From the NCBI GenBank assembly GCA_002335605.1, contig BEDY01000006.1, positions 1,240,001-1,304,000 on the forward strand: 64,000 bases of DNA. Direction: 5' to 3'. Under the pieces are notes generated by a model. It was not told where the DNA came from, did no database searches, and was given only the letters and a program-made list of their open reading frames with translations. Source of the stretch: Prillingera fragicola (lineage: Eukaryota; Basidiomycota; Tremellomycetes; Trichosporonales; Trichosporonaceae). How positions within the stretch are numbered: position 1 is the stretch's first letter; every line of letters begins with the position of its first letter. Both the position numbers and the translations under genes were made by a program. Below are positions 8,935-20,699 of this stretch, one piece after another.

Positions 8935-11194
8935 CTACAGCGCCTGCTTTGCCCTGAGCAGGGGATGCAGGATCTGCTCGTGCAGGGCCTTGCCCGCTGG
9001 CACCATGGGGTAGACGTGCTCGCTGCTGACCATGCACTCCATGACGATGGGCCTCTCGTTGTCATACTCGAGGAACTCTTTCATCTTGGCCGGCAGGTCG
9101 GCAATGTTGTCGCACTTGATGGCCTTTGCGCCCATGGACTCGGAGAGGAGCTGGAAGTCGGGGTTGGTCATGCGGGTGTGGCTGTAGCGGTTCTCGTAGA
9201 ACAGATCCTGCCACTGCTCGACCATGCCTTGGAACTCGTTGTTGAATAGCAAAACCTTGACGCCAATGTTGTACTGGTTGGCCGTCTGGAGCTCCATGGC
9301 GGTCATGGAAAAGGACGCGTCGCCGTCGACGTCGACGACAATCTTCTCCGGCGCTGCGACCTTGGCGCCGATGGCGGACGGCAGGCCGAAACCCATTGTT
9401 CCCAGACCACCCGAGGAGATCCAGCTGCGAGGCTGGGTCCAGCGGTAGTACTGGCAGGCCCACATCTGGTGCTGGCCAACGCCAGTAGCGACAATAATCT
9501 TCTCCTCTGCATACGTCAGTCTCATTCTCGGTCACAGGGTTGGGCACTCACTGCCAATCTCCTCGGCTTGCTTGTTGAACTCGCTCATAACCTCCTGCGG
9601 CTTCATGCGCTCCCCGGCCTTGGACGGGTTGTACACGAACGGGTACTTTTCCTTGTTCTGCTTGCACCTGTTGACCCACGCGGAGCGGTCAACCGACTTG
9701 ATCTGGGGCACAAGCTCCTCAAGACTGGCGGTAACGTCGCCGAGCACGGGGAGATCAGCCTCGATAATCTTGTTGATGTTTTTGGGCTGGATCTCGAAAT
9801 GGATAATGCCACCCTGGCCCTCGACGGCGGCGGCCTTGGCTGCGGGACCGAAAGTGTCGACCTTGCCGGTGACACGGTCGTCGAAGCGCGCTCCGAGAGC
9901 GATAATCACGTCGGCCTCCTGCATGGCAAAGTTGGCGTACGCCGAGCCGTGCATGCCGAGCATGTGCAGAGACTTTTCGTCCATCTCGTCAAAGCCGCCC
10001 AGACCTTGCAGGGTCGTGGTCACGGGAATGCTGCCAATGTCGGACAGCTCCTTGAGCAGACGGGGTCCATCGGGAGAGGACAGGATACCATTGCCGGCAT
10101 AGACGATGGGGCGCTTGGCCTTGTTGATCATGGCAGCGGCACGGGCGATAAGAGTCGCGTCGCCGGGCTGGCCGTGACCAGCGTTCGACTGGGTAGGGAG
10201 GTGGGGCGACTGTCCAGGCTCAATGGAACGAGCGGCAATGGGCGTACGGAGGATGGCCGCGGTCACGTCCTTTGGCAGATCCACGAGCACCGGTCCCGGA
10301 CGGCCGGACGTGGCAATCTTGAATGCTTCGTTGATGCGACGAGGCAGCTCGGCAATGTCCTTAACCATGACGTTCCACTTTGTGCAGCTGCGCGAAATGC
10401 CGACAACGTCTGCTTCCTGGAACGAGTCCGAGCCAATGAGGTTGGTAGCCACCTGGCCACAGAAGACGACCATGGGTATACCGTCGGAGAGCGCGTCCTG
10501 CATCGGCGTAATGACGTTGGTCGCGCCGGGCCCAGAAGTCACAAGAACGACACCGGGCTTGCCCGTCACGCGAGCGTAGCCTTCAGCCATGTGGCCGGCG
10601 CCTTGCTCGTGGCGAGGCAGGACAAACTTGAAGTGGGGAGAGTCGTGAATGGCATCGAAAACGGGAAGAATGGCACCGCCGGGGTACCCAAAGATTTGCT
10701 TGACGCCTTGGCGAAGCATCATTTCATGGAAAATCTGACCGCCCGACATGCCGACAAAGCTGTGGGGTGTGAGCTAAATCTTCTAAAGCAACGTACGAGT
10801 GGTCGTAGCCATCGCGGATACTGCCAGCGTGAGGACGGGGCACAAAGTTGGACTCGGGCGTGTTCTGGTTTGCGGGAATGTTGAAGTTGGGTGCTGGGCT
10901 TGGGCGGACAGCCTGTGCTGCTGGCGAGACGGCGCTCGACTGGAACCTCCTCAGTTGCTCCTGGACGCGGGCCTTGGCCTCGGGGGTCATGTCATGGCCC
11001 TTGCGGCCATACTCGAGGAGAGTAGGTGATGCCTGCTGCTGGCTGACAGACGTGTGGAGGGTGGCCGAGGCATTTCCTTTTGAGGAAGACGCCGAAGTCG
11101 AACGATACCTCGTAGCGCCAAGACCAAGAGTGGAGGTCTGGCGATGGGTGGTGTTGAGGGTGCGCAGGAGAGCGCGTGATGGCTTGGGCAGCAT
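8935..11194 (-). CDS. ILV2: Acetolactate synthase catalytic subunit (ILV2)
   Basis: Thiamine-diphosphate enzyme making acetolactate and acetohydroxybutyrate, the first shared step of Val/Leu/Ile synthesis, in mitochondria. Three exons. Exon 1 ([19 protein letters not shown]...) is a Ser/Thr/Arg-rich presequence of over 100 residues. Exon 2 begins [20 protein letters not shown] and has [15 protein letters not shown], the Glu-containing [16 protein letters not shown] loop, and [14 protein letters not shown]. Exon 3 carries the ThDP-binding [15 protein letters not shown]...[11 protein letters not shown], with the Trp of MVEQW at the known herbicide-contact place. It ends LRAKQAL. The gene diverges from the dehydrogenase at 11711. 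Confidence 0.95.
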
Positions 11195-11710
11195 GGTGAG
11201 TGTAGCTGTTAGCCTTTTGGTTGTTCGTGAGTATAAGAGAGAAGGAGAGAAGGGATGAAAGCGGATGGAGAACATTGACTCGTAGCATCCATCTACTCGA
11301 ACACGACCACCTTCCCTCCTCTGCGCCCTACGCACAGACGCAGGGCGCACCACCCAAGGGGCGCAGATCCCTCCCCACATTTCAGGGAATTCGCCGAGTC
11401 AAAAATTCAGGAATCCAGCCAAAATTCGAAAATACCTGGGAACATGCGCCCGAGACACACACAATGGTGCCCCACACCACTCAGGCACCCCCACACCCAT
11501 CTCGTTACATAATACCACGTGCTGTGCACTAAAATCCGGGCCGGTCAATGCCTGCCTCGAGTAGCCGCACAATGAACCCGAGGGCCGTTCCGGAGACAGC
11601 AGCCAACGCTTTCTCTCTCTCGACGGTACAAGACGGTATAAAGACACGCAGCGACGTCCCCCACCCTCTCAGCCTCCTCTCTCCTCCCTTCCCAGCGTAC
11701 ACTATCCATC
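11195..11710. promoter_or_regulatory. Divergent promoter ILV2 / polyol dehydrogenase
   Basis: No gene is seen in 516 bp. A TATAAAG box (11637-11643) lies about 70 nt before the dehydrogenase ATG, followed by a pyrimidine-rich tract. TGACTC occurs at 11276-11281 on + and, as GAGTCA, at 11396-11401. Both are flanked to read TGACTCG, close to but not equal to the Gcn4 site TGACTCA expected for an amino-acid gene. TTACATAA is present near 11506. Confidence 0.45.
11637..11643 (+). promoter_or_regulatory. TATA box of the polyol dehydrogenase gene
   Basis: The sequence TATAAAG stands about 70 nt before the ATG at 11711, with a C/T-rich tract between, as is common for highly regulated fungal promoters. 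Confidence 0.55.
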
Positions 11711-12941
11711 ATGGCGACTGCTTTCACCCCCAAGGACAACCCCGCGTTCATCCTCAACGGCAAGCTCGACACCTGCTACGGAACGGCAAGTCACGGCTGG
11801 CTCAAGGCGCCAGAATTTGTACTGACAATTGCAGCGCCCCGTTCCCGAGGTTGGCCCCGATGAGGTTCTTATCGAGGTCAAGCACACTGGCATCTGCGGC
11901 TCGGACGTCCACTTTTACAACACTGGCAAGATGGGCCTCGTCTCGTGCTGCGGCGCTATGTGCCTCGGCCACGAGTCTGCCGGTGTCGTCGTCCAGCTCG
12001 GCGAGCGCCTGGCCGCCAAGGCCGACTCGGCGCGCCAGGCCAACGGCGCCGGCAAGCCCGGGCAGCAGCCTATTCAGCTCGGCGACCACGTCGCCATGGA
12101 GCCTGGAACCACCTGCCGCATGTGCACCGACTGCCGGACTGGCCAGTACCAGATCTGCGAGCACATGGAGTTTGCCGCCTACCCTCCGTTTGACGGAACG
12201 CTGTGCCGCTACTACAAGCTGCCCGTTGATCTCGTGTACAAGCTCCCCGAGTCGGTCGACCTCATCTACGGCGCCATGATGGAGCCCCTGTCTGTTGCGG
12301 TCCACTCGGTCGCCAACGTCGGTGGCCTTCGCACCAACCAGAACGTTCTCATCATGGGCGCCGGCCCCGTCGGCCTCCTCGCCATGGCCGTCGCCAAGGG
12401 TCTCGGCGCCGCCCGCATCATTGGTGTGGACATTAACGAGGACCGCCTCAACTTTGCAAAGTCGTACGCCGCGACCGACATTTACATTCCCATCAAGCAA
12501 AAGGACGGCGAGTCGCGCCCCGACTACTCTCTCCGCGCGGCCAACGACCTGCTCTCCTCGCTCCGCATCCCCGAGCGCGGCCACGGCTCCATCGACCTCG
12601 TCGTCGACGCGACCGGCGCAGAGGTCTGCATCCAGATGGGCCTGAACGCCATCCGCCCCGGCGGCACCTACGTCCAGACCGGCTTTGGACCCCCCGACGT
12701 CGCCATCCCCATGTTCCGCACCGTCACCAACGAGATCAACCTCAAGGGATCGTGGAGGTACGGCTCGGGCGACTACCCCCTCGCCATTGACCTTGTTGCT
12801 CGTGGACTCGTCGACCTCAAGCCCTTGCTTACCCACACTTTCCCCTTTGAGCAGGCTCTGGAGGCGTTTGAGCTCACCAGGATCGGAAAGGACGCAGAGG
12901 GCAAGCCGGTTATCAAGTGTGTCATCCAGGGTCCCCAGTAG
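11711..12941 (+). CDS. Zinc-dependent xylitol/sorbitol dehydrogenase (XYL2-like MDR)
   Basis: Two exons, 11711-11785 and 11835-12941, 393 residues. Medium-chain dehydrogenase with catalytic zinc ligands in GICGSDVHF and CLGHESAG, a full set of structural-zinc cysteines (CRMCTDCRTGQYQIC), and the NAD-binding motif GAGPVGLLAMAVAKGLGA followed by GVDINEDRL, whose acidic residue points to NAD rather than NADP. Relatives oxidise xylitol to D-xylulose or sorbitol to fructose; sequence alone does not settle the sugar. The intron 11786-11834 begins GCAAGT and ends TTGCAG, a GC-AG intron; the nearby GT would break the frame. An Ala/Lys/Gln-rich insertion (AAKADSARQANGAGKPGQQP) sits between the GHE motif and the structural zinc lobe. 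Confidence 0.9.
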
Positions 12942-13602
12942 ACGCGCGCTGTTTGTAACTTGTATATCTATGCTAGACTGTGCAAAGAACCGGGTGGCAT
13001 GAACGTCCAGGTGTTGCAGTGGGTCACTCGGTCAACTGTCACACACAATGGCAGCGTAACGTTGGACACACTAGGGGTGGCATAGTGGACCAAAAAGATG
13101 ATGAAGATGTATGTATACTCGACAGAGATGGTTGCCAGAAATTCTCTGTTGAACCGTAAGATTCTACAGAAGAGTAGGATGTTATTTTTCAACTAGCAGA
13201 TAATCGAACTCGGTAAAACCTCATTGTTACGATTTCACACCCTAGCAAAAGGATAACAGAGAAGGGAGCAGAAAGATACACCTGCGTACGTGTAGGCGTA
13301 TTTTGCCGCTCTGCGTACGCAACCCCTGCCAGGCGGGCAGTTCGTAGGGTGGGAACGCAGAGGGAAACAGCCCACACGCAGATGCAGATGAGCGGAAGCA
13401 TTTTTGATACTGGGAGGTATTAGGTAATGAGACTACTTATGTAATCTCCTCCTGACACCCTCGCACAGCTCGGTGCTCTCAACGTCACTGCATCCATCCA
13501 TCCTAGGCATTCACTACTGCTTCTCTTCCTCCATTGTCACAAACTAGTCATCCCTCTGGCTCGACTCTCTACTGCTCTATTTCTCTAGACATCGATAGCA
13601 CT
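12942..13602. other. Intergenic, 3' of dehydrogenase and promoter of UBC13
   Basis: No gene is seen in 661 bp. TTATGTAATC at 13437-13446 matches a 10-mer in the BNA4/MTG2 promoter and, reversed, one in the SDR/ZAP1 promoter. The last 100 bases are C/T-rich, as in promoters elsewhere in the window. Confidence 0.5.
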
Positions 13603-14494
13603 ATGTCTGGCCTTCCTAAGCGTATCCTCAAGGTCAGTACTGCCTGGCAATCAAGTACAGGAGCACACGCTGACCGAGCGACCGTCTCCTCTGTCCCGTC
13701 CCACGTTGTTTGTCTTGCTTGCTCCTTTGGCTATGGTCGGGTACACAATTCAAACTGAATTGTCACTCTTTCATCCTTCACTTCACTCGACCTCCTTGGC
13801 TGTCAATCCTTCCCGCCTTCCTTACACCACACACGCTCGGCCATTAACAGGAAACCGAACGCCTCATGTCCGACTCGCCCCCCGGCATCACCGCCGCGCC
13901 GCACGACGACAACCTGCGGTACTTTGACGTGACAATAGCCGGCCCAGAGTCGTCTCCTTATGAGGGTGAGTCTGCAGTTGGGCCAGCGGTAGGGGGCCGG
14001 GTGTGTATGCGGCGTAGCTGTCGCAGTGGGCGATCATTGCGCGATAACAGTCGCCGCGATACACCAGCATCTGCATGCGGGAACAAAGCACGTTTCCACC
14101 GCCTACCGACCACGATCCGTGCACGCATTCACCAGCGTACTGACCTCCCAGGCGGTGTGTTCAAGCTCGAGCTCTTCCTTCCCGAGGAATACCCCATGAA
14201 CCCGCCCAAGGTCCGCTTCCTCACCAAGATCTACCACCCCAACATTGGTAAGTCGGCGCGCGGGGCCGCCACTAACGCGGCTCAGACAAGCTCGGCCGTA
14301 TCTGCCTCGACATTCTCAAAGACAAGTGGTCCCCAGCGCTCCAGATCCGTACCGTCCTGCTCTCCATCCAGGCCCTGCTCGGCGCGCCCAACCCCGACGA
14401 CCCGCTCGCCAACGACGTCGCCCAGGCGTGGAAGGAGGATGAAAAGGCCGCCATTGCCGAGGCTAGGCAGTGGACGCAGAAGTGGGCGTCGTAG
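13603..14494 (+). CDS. UBC13: Ubiquitin-conjugating enzyme E2 N (UBC13)
   Basis: Four exons (13603-13632, 13851-13965, 14152-14247, 14286-14494) give 149 residues, the usual UBC13 length. [42 protein letters not shown] (split by intron 2), [31 protein letters not shown] with the HPN triad and active-site Cys of GRICLDIL, and LANDVAQAW identify it. With an Mms2-type partner this E2 makes Lys63-linked chains in post-replication repair. Intron 1 (218 nt) and intron 2 (186 nt) are long for this window. Confidence 0.97.
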
Positions 14495-14769
14495 GCTCCC
14501 TCTGTTGAGCGAAGCGAAGGAGTCAGACGTTCCAAGTGGGACTTGTCGCTACGCTCCCCAGTGCGCCAGTGCTTTCTTCCCAATTTGGAGTCACGTAGTC
14601 TTTCCGGTTTGTATCCAGCATGTAGACGATGCCCGCAGCCGTGTGAGTAAAGGGCACGGAGCATCAACCTGCATAGGCCAGTCATATACGTGATCTATGG
14701 TACAAGTATGTGTATCGTCTATCATCCGTCGTACGCGCACATCAAAGCGTCCTGTCGTGCCGTGCCGGC

Positions 14770-16483
14770 TCAAAACCCGCTCTTCTCCGGCCTCACCACA
14801 ACTGGCGTCGTGACTGTTCCATAACTCGGTGGCCGGGGCTCGGTCGACTCGTGCTCCGTGTTGTAGGTGTATGCCGAGGCCGGGGAGCGCGCTCCGTTGC
14901 TATAGTCTGGATACTCGCTCGTCGGGGACGTGAGGAGGTTCGAGTTCTGAGCCTGCGCGAGGTGCTGTGGCGCCGGGGCGTGGACTGCTGGTGCAGAGTT
15001 GAACCCCTGCGCGCCCGTGTATTGCCGCTCACCCGTGGGGGAGGTGACTGCGCGGCCGATCGCGCCGAGGCCGTCGTCCTCGTACCCGTACCCGCGGGAC
15101 TGGGCTTGGGCGCCGTACTGGTCTGTATGGGGTTGCGGGAACTGGTCGTTGGATGGGTAGTAGTCGTGTGCGGCTGCAGGCGGTGGGACAGGAGGGGCGT
15201 AGGCAGCGTTGCCGTAGTTGGGGTTGTTGTAGTAGGTTTCCTGCTGGCCGTGGCTCTGGGAGCTTCCATAGTCGTTGTAGTCTGGGGTGTCAGCACAGTG
15301 CGGTCAATCTGCGAGAACAACTTACATGCAGTTTGCTGGCCGTTGTAGTTTCCGTCATAGTTGTCGGCCATCTGCTCAGACGCCTGGTTCTCGTACTCGT
15401 TGTTGTACCTCCTGGGCAAGTCGAGGCCGGCACCGCCAGATCCTACGCCAGCGGCACCCGGGTTGGTGAAGGCGCTCAACGTCGAGGGCTGGCGACGCAC
15501 TCCTGCGCCGGGCGCCAATGACGTCGCAGCGTACGGGTCGTAATAGTTTTGGTCATACTGCGTCTGCTGCTGGTTGTTCCTGCGGCCATAGCCCACACCA
15601 ACACCCTGGATCACACTCCCATTACGCGCGAGGGCGGGCACGACATCGTTCTCCTCGTACAGGTACTTGTCCTCGTTTGCCCTCGTGAGAGGCTGGCGCT
15701 CGAGTTCCTGAAAGTTGGGAAGCCCCTGCTCCTTTTGACGGCGGCGCTCATCGCGTATAGCGTCCATGCGCATGTCGTCGTTTTCAGCTTTGCGCTCGGC
15801 CTTGCGCTCCCGCTCGCGGCGGCGGCGGTCGCGCTCGTCGCTCTGGTTGCCGCAGCAGCAGCAGCGGGACATGCCATAGGCACAGCCTGCAAAGGAGAAG
15901 AGAAGCCAGGCCGCGAGCGTCATCCACACAGCTGCGCCAATGGTAGCAGAGGCACCGCTTGCGCTGTCGATGCGGGACTTGGCAATGTAAAAGATTGCCA
16001 CGTCAAAGATGAACGCGATGAGGGACAAGGTCGCGGCAATACCGGCAAAGCACGTCGGAAAGCACATGAGAAAGAAGCCTGGGATGGCGTCGAGAATGCC
16101 AAAGATGAGGGCGACGACACCAAAGCCGAGAGCGACAATGTGCAAGATGAGTGCGTAGGTGAGATATTTGGAGACTGCAGTGGGAATCTTGACCAGGCTA
16201 AAGTTGAGAATCTTATTCAAGTCTGGCGTGTCAGTCATGCCCAACGTTAGCTCTCACCAAAGTTGTAGCCGATCACAGGACCGGTGCAGGTACTCTTGCC
16301 ACCAGACTCGAGACAATAGCCGAGCGTACCGAGCTTGAGAGTACCATCATAGTCTCCCGAGTCAAAGGTTGCGGCGAGAAAGTAAAAGTTCTTTAACAAC
16401 GGAGTGTTGAACGACACGAGGGCGAGCACGACACACGCTGCCGTGATGAGGAGTAGCCCTGGGGCTGCTGCTGCAAAGCCCAT
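14770..16483 (-). CDS. PalI/Rim9-type pH-sensing membrane protein (SUR7/PalI family)
   Basis: Three exons. The N-terminus is a signal-anchor (APGLLLITAACVVLALVSF), followed by an ectodomain with paired Cys (GTLGYCLESGGKSTCTGPVIGYN) and three further membrane segments (ALILHIVALGFGVVALIFGI; MCFPTCFAGIAATLSLIAFI; GAAVWMTLAAWLLFSFAGCA). A Cys cluster (RCCCCG) follows the last segment, then a long polar Arg/Glu- and Asn/Tyr/Gln-rich tail. This is the PalI/Rim9 layout; the family helps PalH/Rim21 sense alkaline pH at the plasma membrane. The tail ends with RPPSYGTVTTP, a PPxY motif that could bind a WW-domain ubiquitin ligase of Rsp5 type (inference). The last exon, reached through an intron near 15285-15330, was chosen because it keeps the Tyr/Pro-rich composition. 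Confidence 0.82.
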
Positions 16484-17552
16484 GCTGGTAGCGGGGAGCG
16501 ACGAGTGTAGATGGGTGTCTGGAGTGAATGTTCCTTTGGATGTGGGGGAGGGAGAGTGGGAGAAGGCGGAGCGTTGACACGAGAGCAGGACGGGTGGGCG
16601 GACTCGAGCTGTTGACTTTGGCTGTGGGAGTATGCACACTGGAAGGGGTGTAGCTTGTGAATGGCGAGTGTGGCGTGGACAGATGGATAGATGAGGGTAG
16701 TGCAAGAGAGCAAGTGCAAGAGGATGTAAATGACGAACAGAGGTCGAGATGGCTGCTCAATGTCCCATCTGACAGGGTGGCGGTGCGCTCCCCCGCCCTG
16801 ACAACAACAGCATCTCACCGCCGAGAACTCTCCTTCGGCCAGCTCTCCTGCATCGGACTATTGCTCTCTACGCATGCTATCACCATCTCATGCATCTCTG
16901 TAGTCTATACTATCATCGTGCTCGTCACGGCATGCATGTCCACGTAGCCGTTCTCACATTCTGGTCGTTGTTCTCGTGTGAATGAATGGCGGTGCTCTGC
17001 CAATGTTGCCAACAAGGCACCGCATCCAAGTACTCTGAACGCGTCGTTTTTACACCATTCCTGCTCTACTTTTCTGTTCTAATCTACAATGTACATGCAT
17101 ATCATGTCCAGCAACATGCATGCAAAGAGAACAATGAGAGTATATGCATGCATTCGCCACCCACATGTACTACTGCCCTTTTTGCTACCAAGTGTCCCCC
17201 TGTTGCTTCATTCCCCGCATTTGAGTCCCTGAATATTAAATATGCACCCCGCTTTGCCACGTGGAATCGCGTTTCAACACTGGAATATTTGGTTCCGTCT
17301 CATCGAGAACGCCTCCCTCCCTAGCACGGCACAGCCACCAACAACTCATCACTCATTCACAGTCTTTTACTCGTCTTGCCTTGTCGCCAGCTCGTCCCCC
17401 TGGCATCCCTTGGCCTTCTCGCGGCTTTAGATACCACATCCTACCACTCCAACCGCCTGGAACCCCCTTCCAACCTCCTCTCAACCCCCCTGCACACCCA
17501 CCGACACCCCTCCCGCTGATCGCCCACGCAGTCCCGCATCCCACGACCCACA
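16484..17552. other. Intergenic, divergent promoter PalI / LEA-2 membrane protein
   Basis: This 1.07-kb stretch has no convincing ORF. It holds GCATGCAT at 16930-16937, ATGCATGC at 17116-17123 and ATGCATGCAT at 17144-17153, the densest group of this octamer in the window. The part next to 17553 is very C-rich. Confidence 0.5.
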
Positions 17553-18698
17553 ATGTCGCGCTACTACACCCAGAACGACCGCGCCGCCTCACCAGAGTTC
17601 GAGTACGCGGACCGCCACTCCAACCGTGCCGGCTACAGCAGCGGCGCTCAGCTCCAGCCACTGCGCCAAGACTCGTTTGACGAACGCGGGGACCCTGGCT
17701 TTGATGTGCGCGCTGATTTCGACGGTGACGGCCCCAGGTGGAGTGAGATGTATGGCGTGGCCAAGCAGGAGCAGTGAGTCAGTGTGTAGCAACTAGGGCT
17801 GACTGAAGGTACCGCCCCGTGTACGACCACGACGTTGGGCATGGCAACTCGCATGGTGTCGGTGCAATGAAGCCGTTGCAGGAGGCCTCTTACAATGACC
17901 CCGAGATGGTGTCCGTGCCCGTGCTGGGTCCTGAGTGAGTCTGCAGCTTGTGCAGCAGCGAGTGCTGAGCTTACACACGCAGGTGGCGCAAGAATGAGCT
18001 GCACGAAATGTCGAAACGCGGACGGGACGAAAAGAAGCGAGACAAGCGCCAGACAAAGTGGCGCGCATGGAACCGTGATCAGAAGGGATGCTGTGGTATC
18101 CCTTGGCTCACGAGGAAGGTGTTTGTGTTTATAATGTTCTTCTTTGTTGCTGTGTGAGTGCGACAGCGTGTGCCGAGCTGACGGCAGTCTTGCTGTGACG
18201 CTCTACTTTGTCATCCCGCGCGCTGTCACATTCGAGTTTTACAAGGACCGCCCGATCGAAGTCAACGATAACTCTACCATTGTCTTCAACCGCACTCCCA
18301 CGAACTTTTCATTCGATGCTGACCTTCTTCTCATGGCCGACGCATCCAACTCGTACATTCCTGTCCAGTTCAAGGACATTCAGGCCACAGTCTTTGACCT
18401 CGCAACAACAAAAATAATCGGCGTCGGCCACCTGTACAACTACAAGGTACCGCACAAGCGCGACATTCCTGTCCGCATGCCTTTAAAGTTCTCCTACTCG
18501 GCAATCAACGACACGGACACGACCTGGAACGACATGTACAAGGCGTGCGGGCACAAGTGGAATGGTGTCGTTCGGCCAGACCTCCAGTTTAGGCTCGAGG
18601 TCAAGCAGTCCATCATTGGACTTACGAACAAGCCCATTTCGGCAACCCAACTTATCGGCATTACGTGTCCGTTTGAGCTTGGCGTTGGCTCGGTGTAA
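17553..18698 (+). CDS. Single-pass membrane protein with LEA-2-like ectodomain
   Basis: Four exons (17553-17773, 17809-17934, 17983-18153, 18188-18698), 342 residues. The first 150 residues are polar and probably cytosolic. A basic run (KRGRDEKKRDKRQTKWRAW) and a CCGIPW motif precede one membrane segment (VFVFIMFFFVAVLAVTLYFV), split by intron 3. The rest resembles the LEA type 2 fold (STIVFNRTPTNFSFDADLLL, then a beta-rich region) and ends with a conserved-looking pair of Cys. I recognise a fungal family of single-pass proteins with such a domain but know no firm function for it. Confidence 0.7.
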
Positions 18699-19119
18699 GC
18701 GCGCGAGCGAGCAGCGAGGGAAGCGTCCGCGCGACTCTGCCGCACAGCCCAGTGACCCATCCTGATGGCGCGTACGAGGACACTCTCCCTTCTTGACGAC
18801 ATGGGCTATCAGCCCGGACATTGATCCATGACACGTATACGACAGAACCCCATTAGCATAATTCTGCATCTACCTACTACTGCCCCCAAGCGGGCGTTGG
18901 TGGCGCTTGGCACATGAATCCAGTGCGGCGTGATTAACTAATTACTCCATCAGGACTATTTGGTTCTCTGCATGGCTGATGAGCATCTACACGGGCGGTG
19001 CATACATCCCAAGTCGCTGATGTATGCCCCATGGCCATCTCGTGCTTGAAAGCCTATAAATTACTGATGATGCCTGTTCACGTCTGCTCACGGCGCCGCC
19101 ACCCCCCTGCAGGTTCACG
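18699..19119. promoter_or_regulatory. Intergenic, promoter of the next unknown gene
   Basis: No gene is seen. A TATAAA box at 19055-19060 stands 60 nt before the ATG at 19120. An AT-rich patch with GATTAACTAATTAC lies near 18930. Confidence 0.5.
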
Positions 19120-20699
19120 ATGCCTCCTTGGCAGCAAGTAGTTGATGTCCCAACATCGTCCCTCTGGAGCACCAGCTCGAGCTCTCCCCTATACCCCCTC
19201 CCTCAACTGACAGGTAGGCCATCCTTCGACCAATGACTGACAACACAGGCAACCCACGCATAACCGACCTCGCGTGCCCAGAAACCTTTGTCGAATTAAA
19301 ACACCTACTCGACTCCAAGGCCGACTTCTTCCTCAAAGCCCACATCCACCTCCCCAACATCGACACTCCGGACAAATACACCGCAGAAGTGCACGACACA
19401 CTCGAGACGTTTCGCGACACGGACACCCCAGCGTGGCGAGCCTGGACCGCGGAACGGCCCGTCGACACCACGCGCGAGGTCGCGCTCCATGCCCTCTACG
19501 CTGCGAAGCAGCTTCGGGCCGCGGAACCAATGGGCAGCCGCGTGTGGCATGAGGCAGAGGTCCAGATCGAGACTTTGGAGAAACAGCAACAAGCAGCAGA
19601 CCGCGCCGAAGCGCTCGTGGACGACTTTAACCGTGTCGAGGCGTATTACCGCCTCGCGAGGCGCGAGTATGCCGAGTTTTGTGAGCGGATGGCCAAACTA
19701 GCGGATTTTCAAAGGACCTACCCGGACGCGCGAGTGAGCGATTCGCCTGTCTTTGGGGAGGATGAGGCGAGTACGAGCACCACGCATCGGCACTGGGACT
19801 GTACCTGGCCTGCTGTGGCTGCTGGAGACTCAGAACATGTGGATGATGCGCCGACGGGGCAGTTACCCATTTCTGCGCTGCGTTGCACGTCCACGACCCC
19901 CGTCTTTGGCCTAGGGCCAGCGCCGCCGTCGTCGCCAGCCACAAAAGGAGCGTCCAACCGCGCCATATCGCCCATATCGCCTCTCCCACCCGCCGTAACC
20001 GCGCCACACGGGGGCGACCTTGCGCTACTAACGGACCTGAACCTCGAGAACGCCATCCGCTCGTCCCCCGCCGACGTCCGGGCTCTCTTCCCCCGTGTCA
20101 GCGCCAAGTCCAGCTCCCGCACCATGTCCTTTCAGCACTCCACAACCAAATCTCTTTCCGGATAGCAGAAATGGGCACCCGTCTCGACGCGAGACCCACC
20201 TGCCGCGAACACGTACACGGGCTCAGTGACGAGGCCAACTTTACGCGCGCGGTAGCCACCGCCGCGGATGATTTAGGCCTGCTCGGCTCCCTGACCCTTC
20301 GCGAGCTCTTGTATCTGTACGCCGTTTCCGATCCGATCCCCACCACGCCCCCTGCAGGAACCAGTGTATCCTCCCGGCCTCCCAGTCCCAAACCCCACCC
20401 CGCCATCGACGACCACGGGTGTCCCGTCTAGCTCGACGCAAGTGGTCGTCGCTCCCACCTTGCTGCTTGTTGAACGGCCGCCCACGCCGCAGTCTACGCC
20501 AGAGTTGAGCTCTGCTGCCGACTCTGATCTGTCTGAAGCCCACGCAGTACTGGAGCCTGATTCTTCAGAATCTGACCACGACCTGGGGAACGAGCCGGCG
20601 GGGCTTCAGATGGAGGAGTTCGAGCACCGCCAGAAGATGAGGAAAATGGCCAAGACGCCCACGGCGCCGTGCATGGTTGCTGTCGAGGTTACTCCTTGA
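19120..20699 (+). CDS. Unrecognised protein, four-exon model
   Basis: I do not recognise it. Exons 19120-19213, 19249-20094, 20169-20323 and 20358-20699 join in frame to 478 residues. The ATG at 19120 lies 60 nt after a TATAAA box, and its exon (MPPWQQVVDVPTSS...) splices to GNPRITDLACPETF. A helical region follows (about residues 45-200; WHEAEVQIETLEKQQQAADRAEALVDDF), then Pro/Ser linkers and a second short ordered part (LTDLNLENAIRSSPADVRAL...LGLLGSLTLRELLYLYA), ending acidic and Ser-rich. Introns 2 (74 nt, ends GATAGCAG) and 3 (34 nt, weak donor GTTTCC) are my inference; without them exon 2 ends at 20165 and a second small ORF starts at 20171 and stops at 20431. The opening strand of the fold and the DNA context give no role. 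Confidence 0.55.

Noticed and set aside
9469..10884. Long open frame antisense to ILV2 (and another antisense to the dehydrogenase at 11802-12836).
   Set aside because: Both are mirror images of strongly coding GC-biased genes; the translated sequence has no independent motif.
20171..20431. Separate 86-residue gene starting MGTRLDARPTCREHVHG.
   Set aside because: It would begin five bases after the preceding stop; splicing out 20095-20168 and 20324-20357 joins it more naturally to its neighbours.
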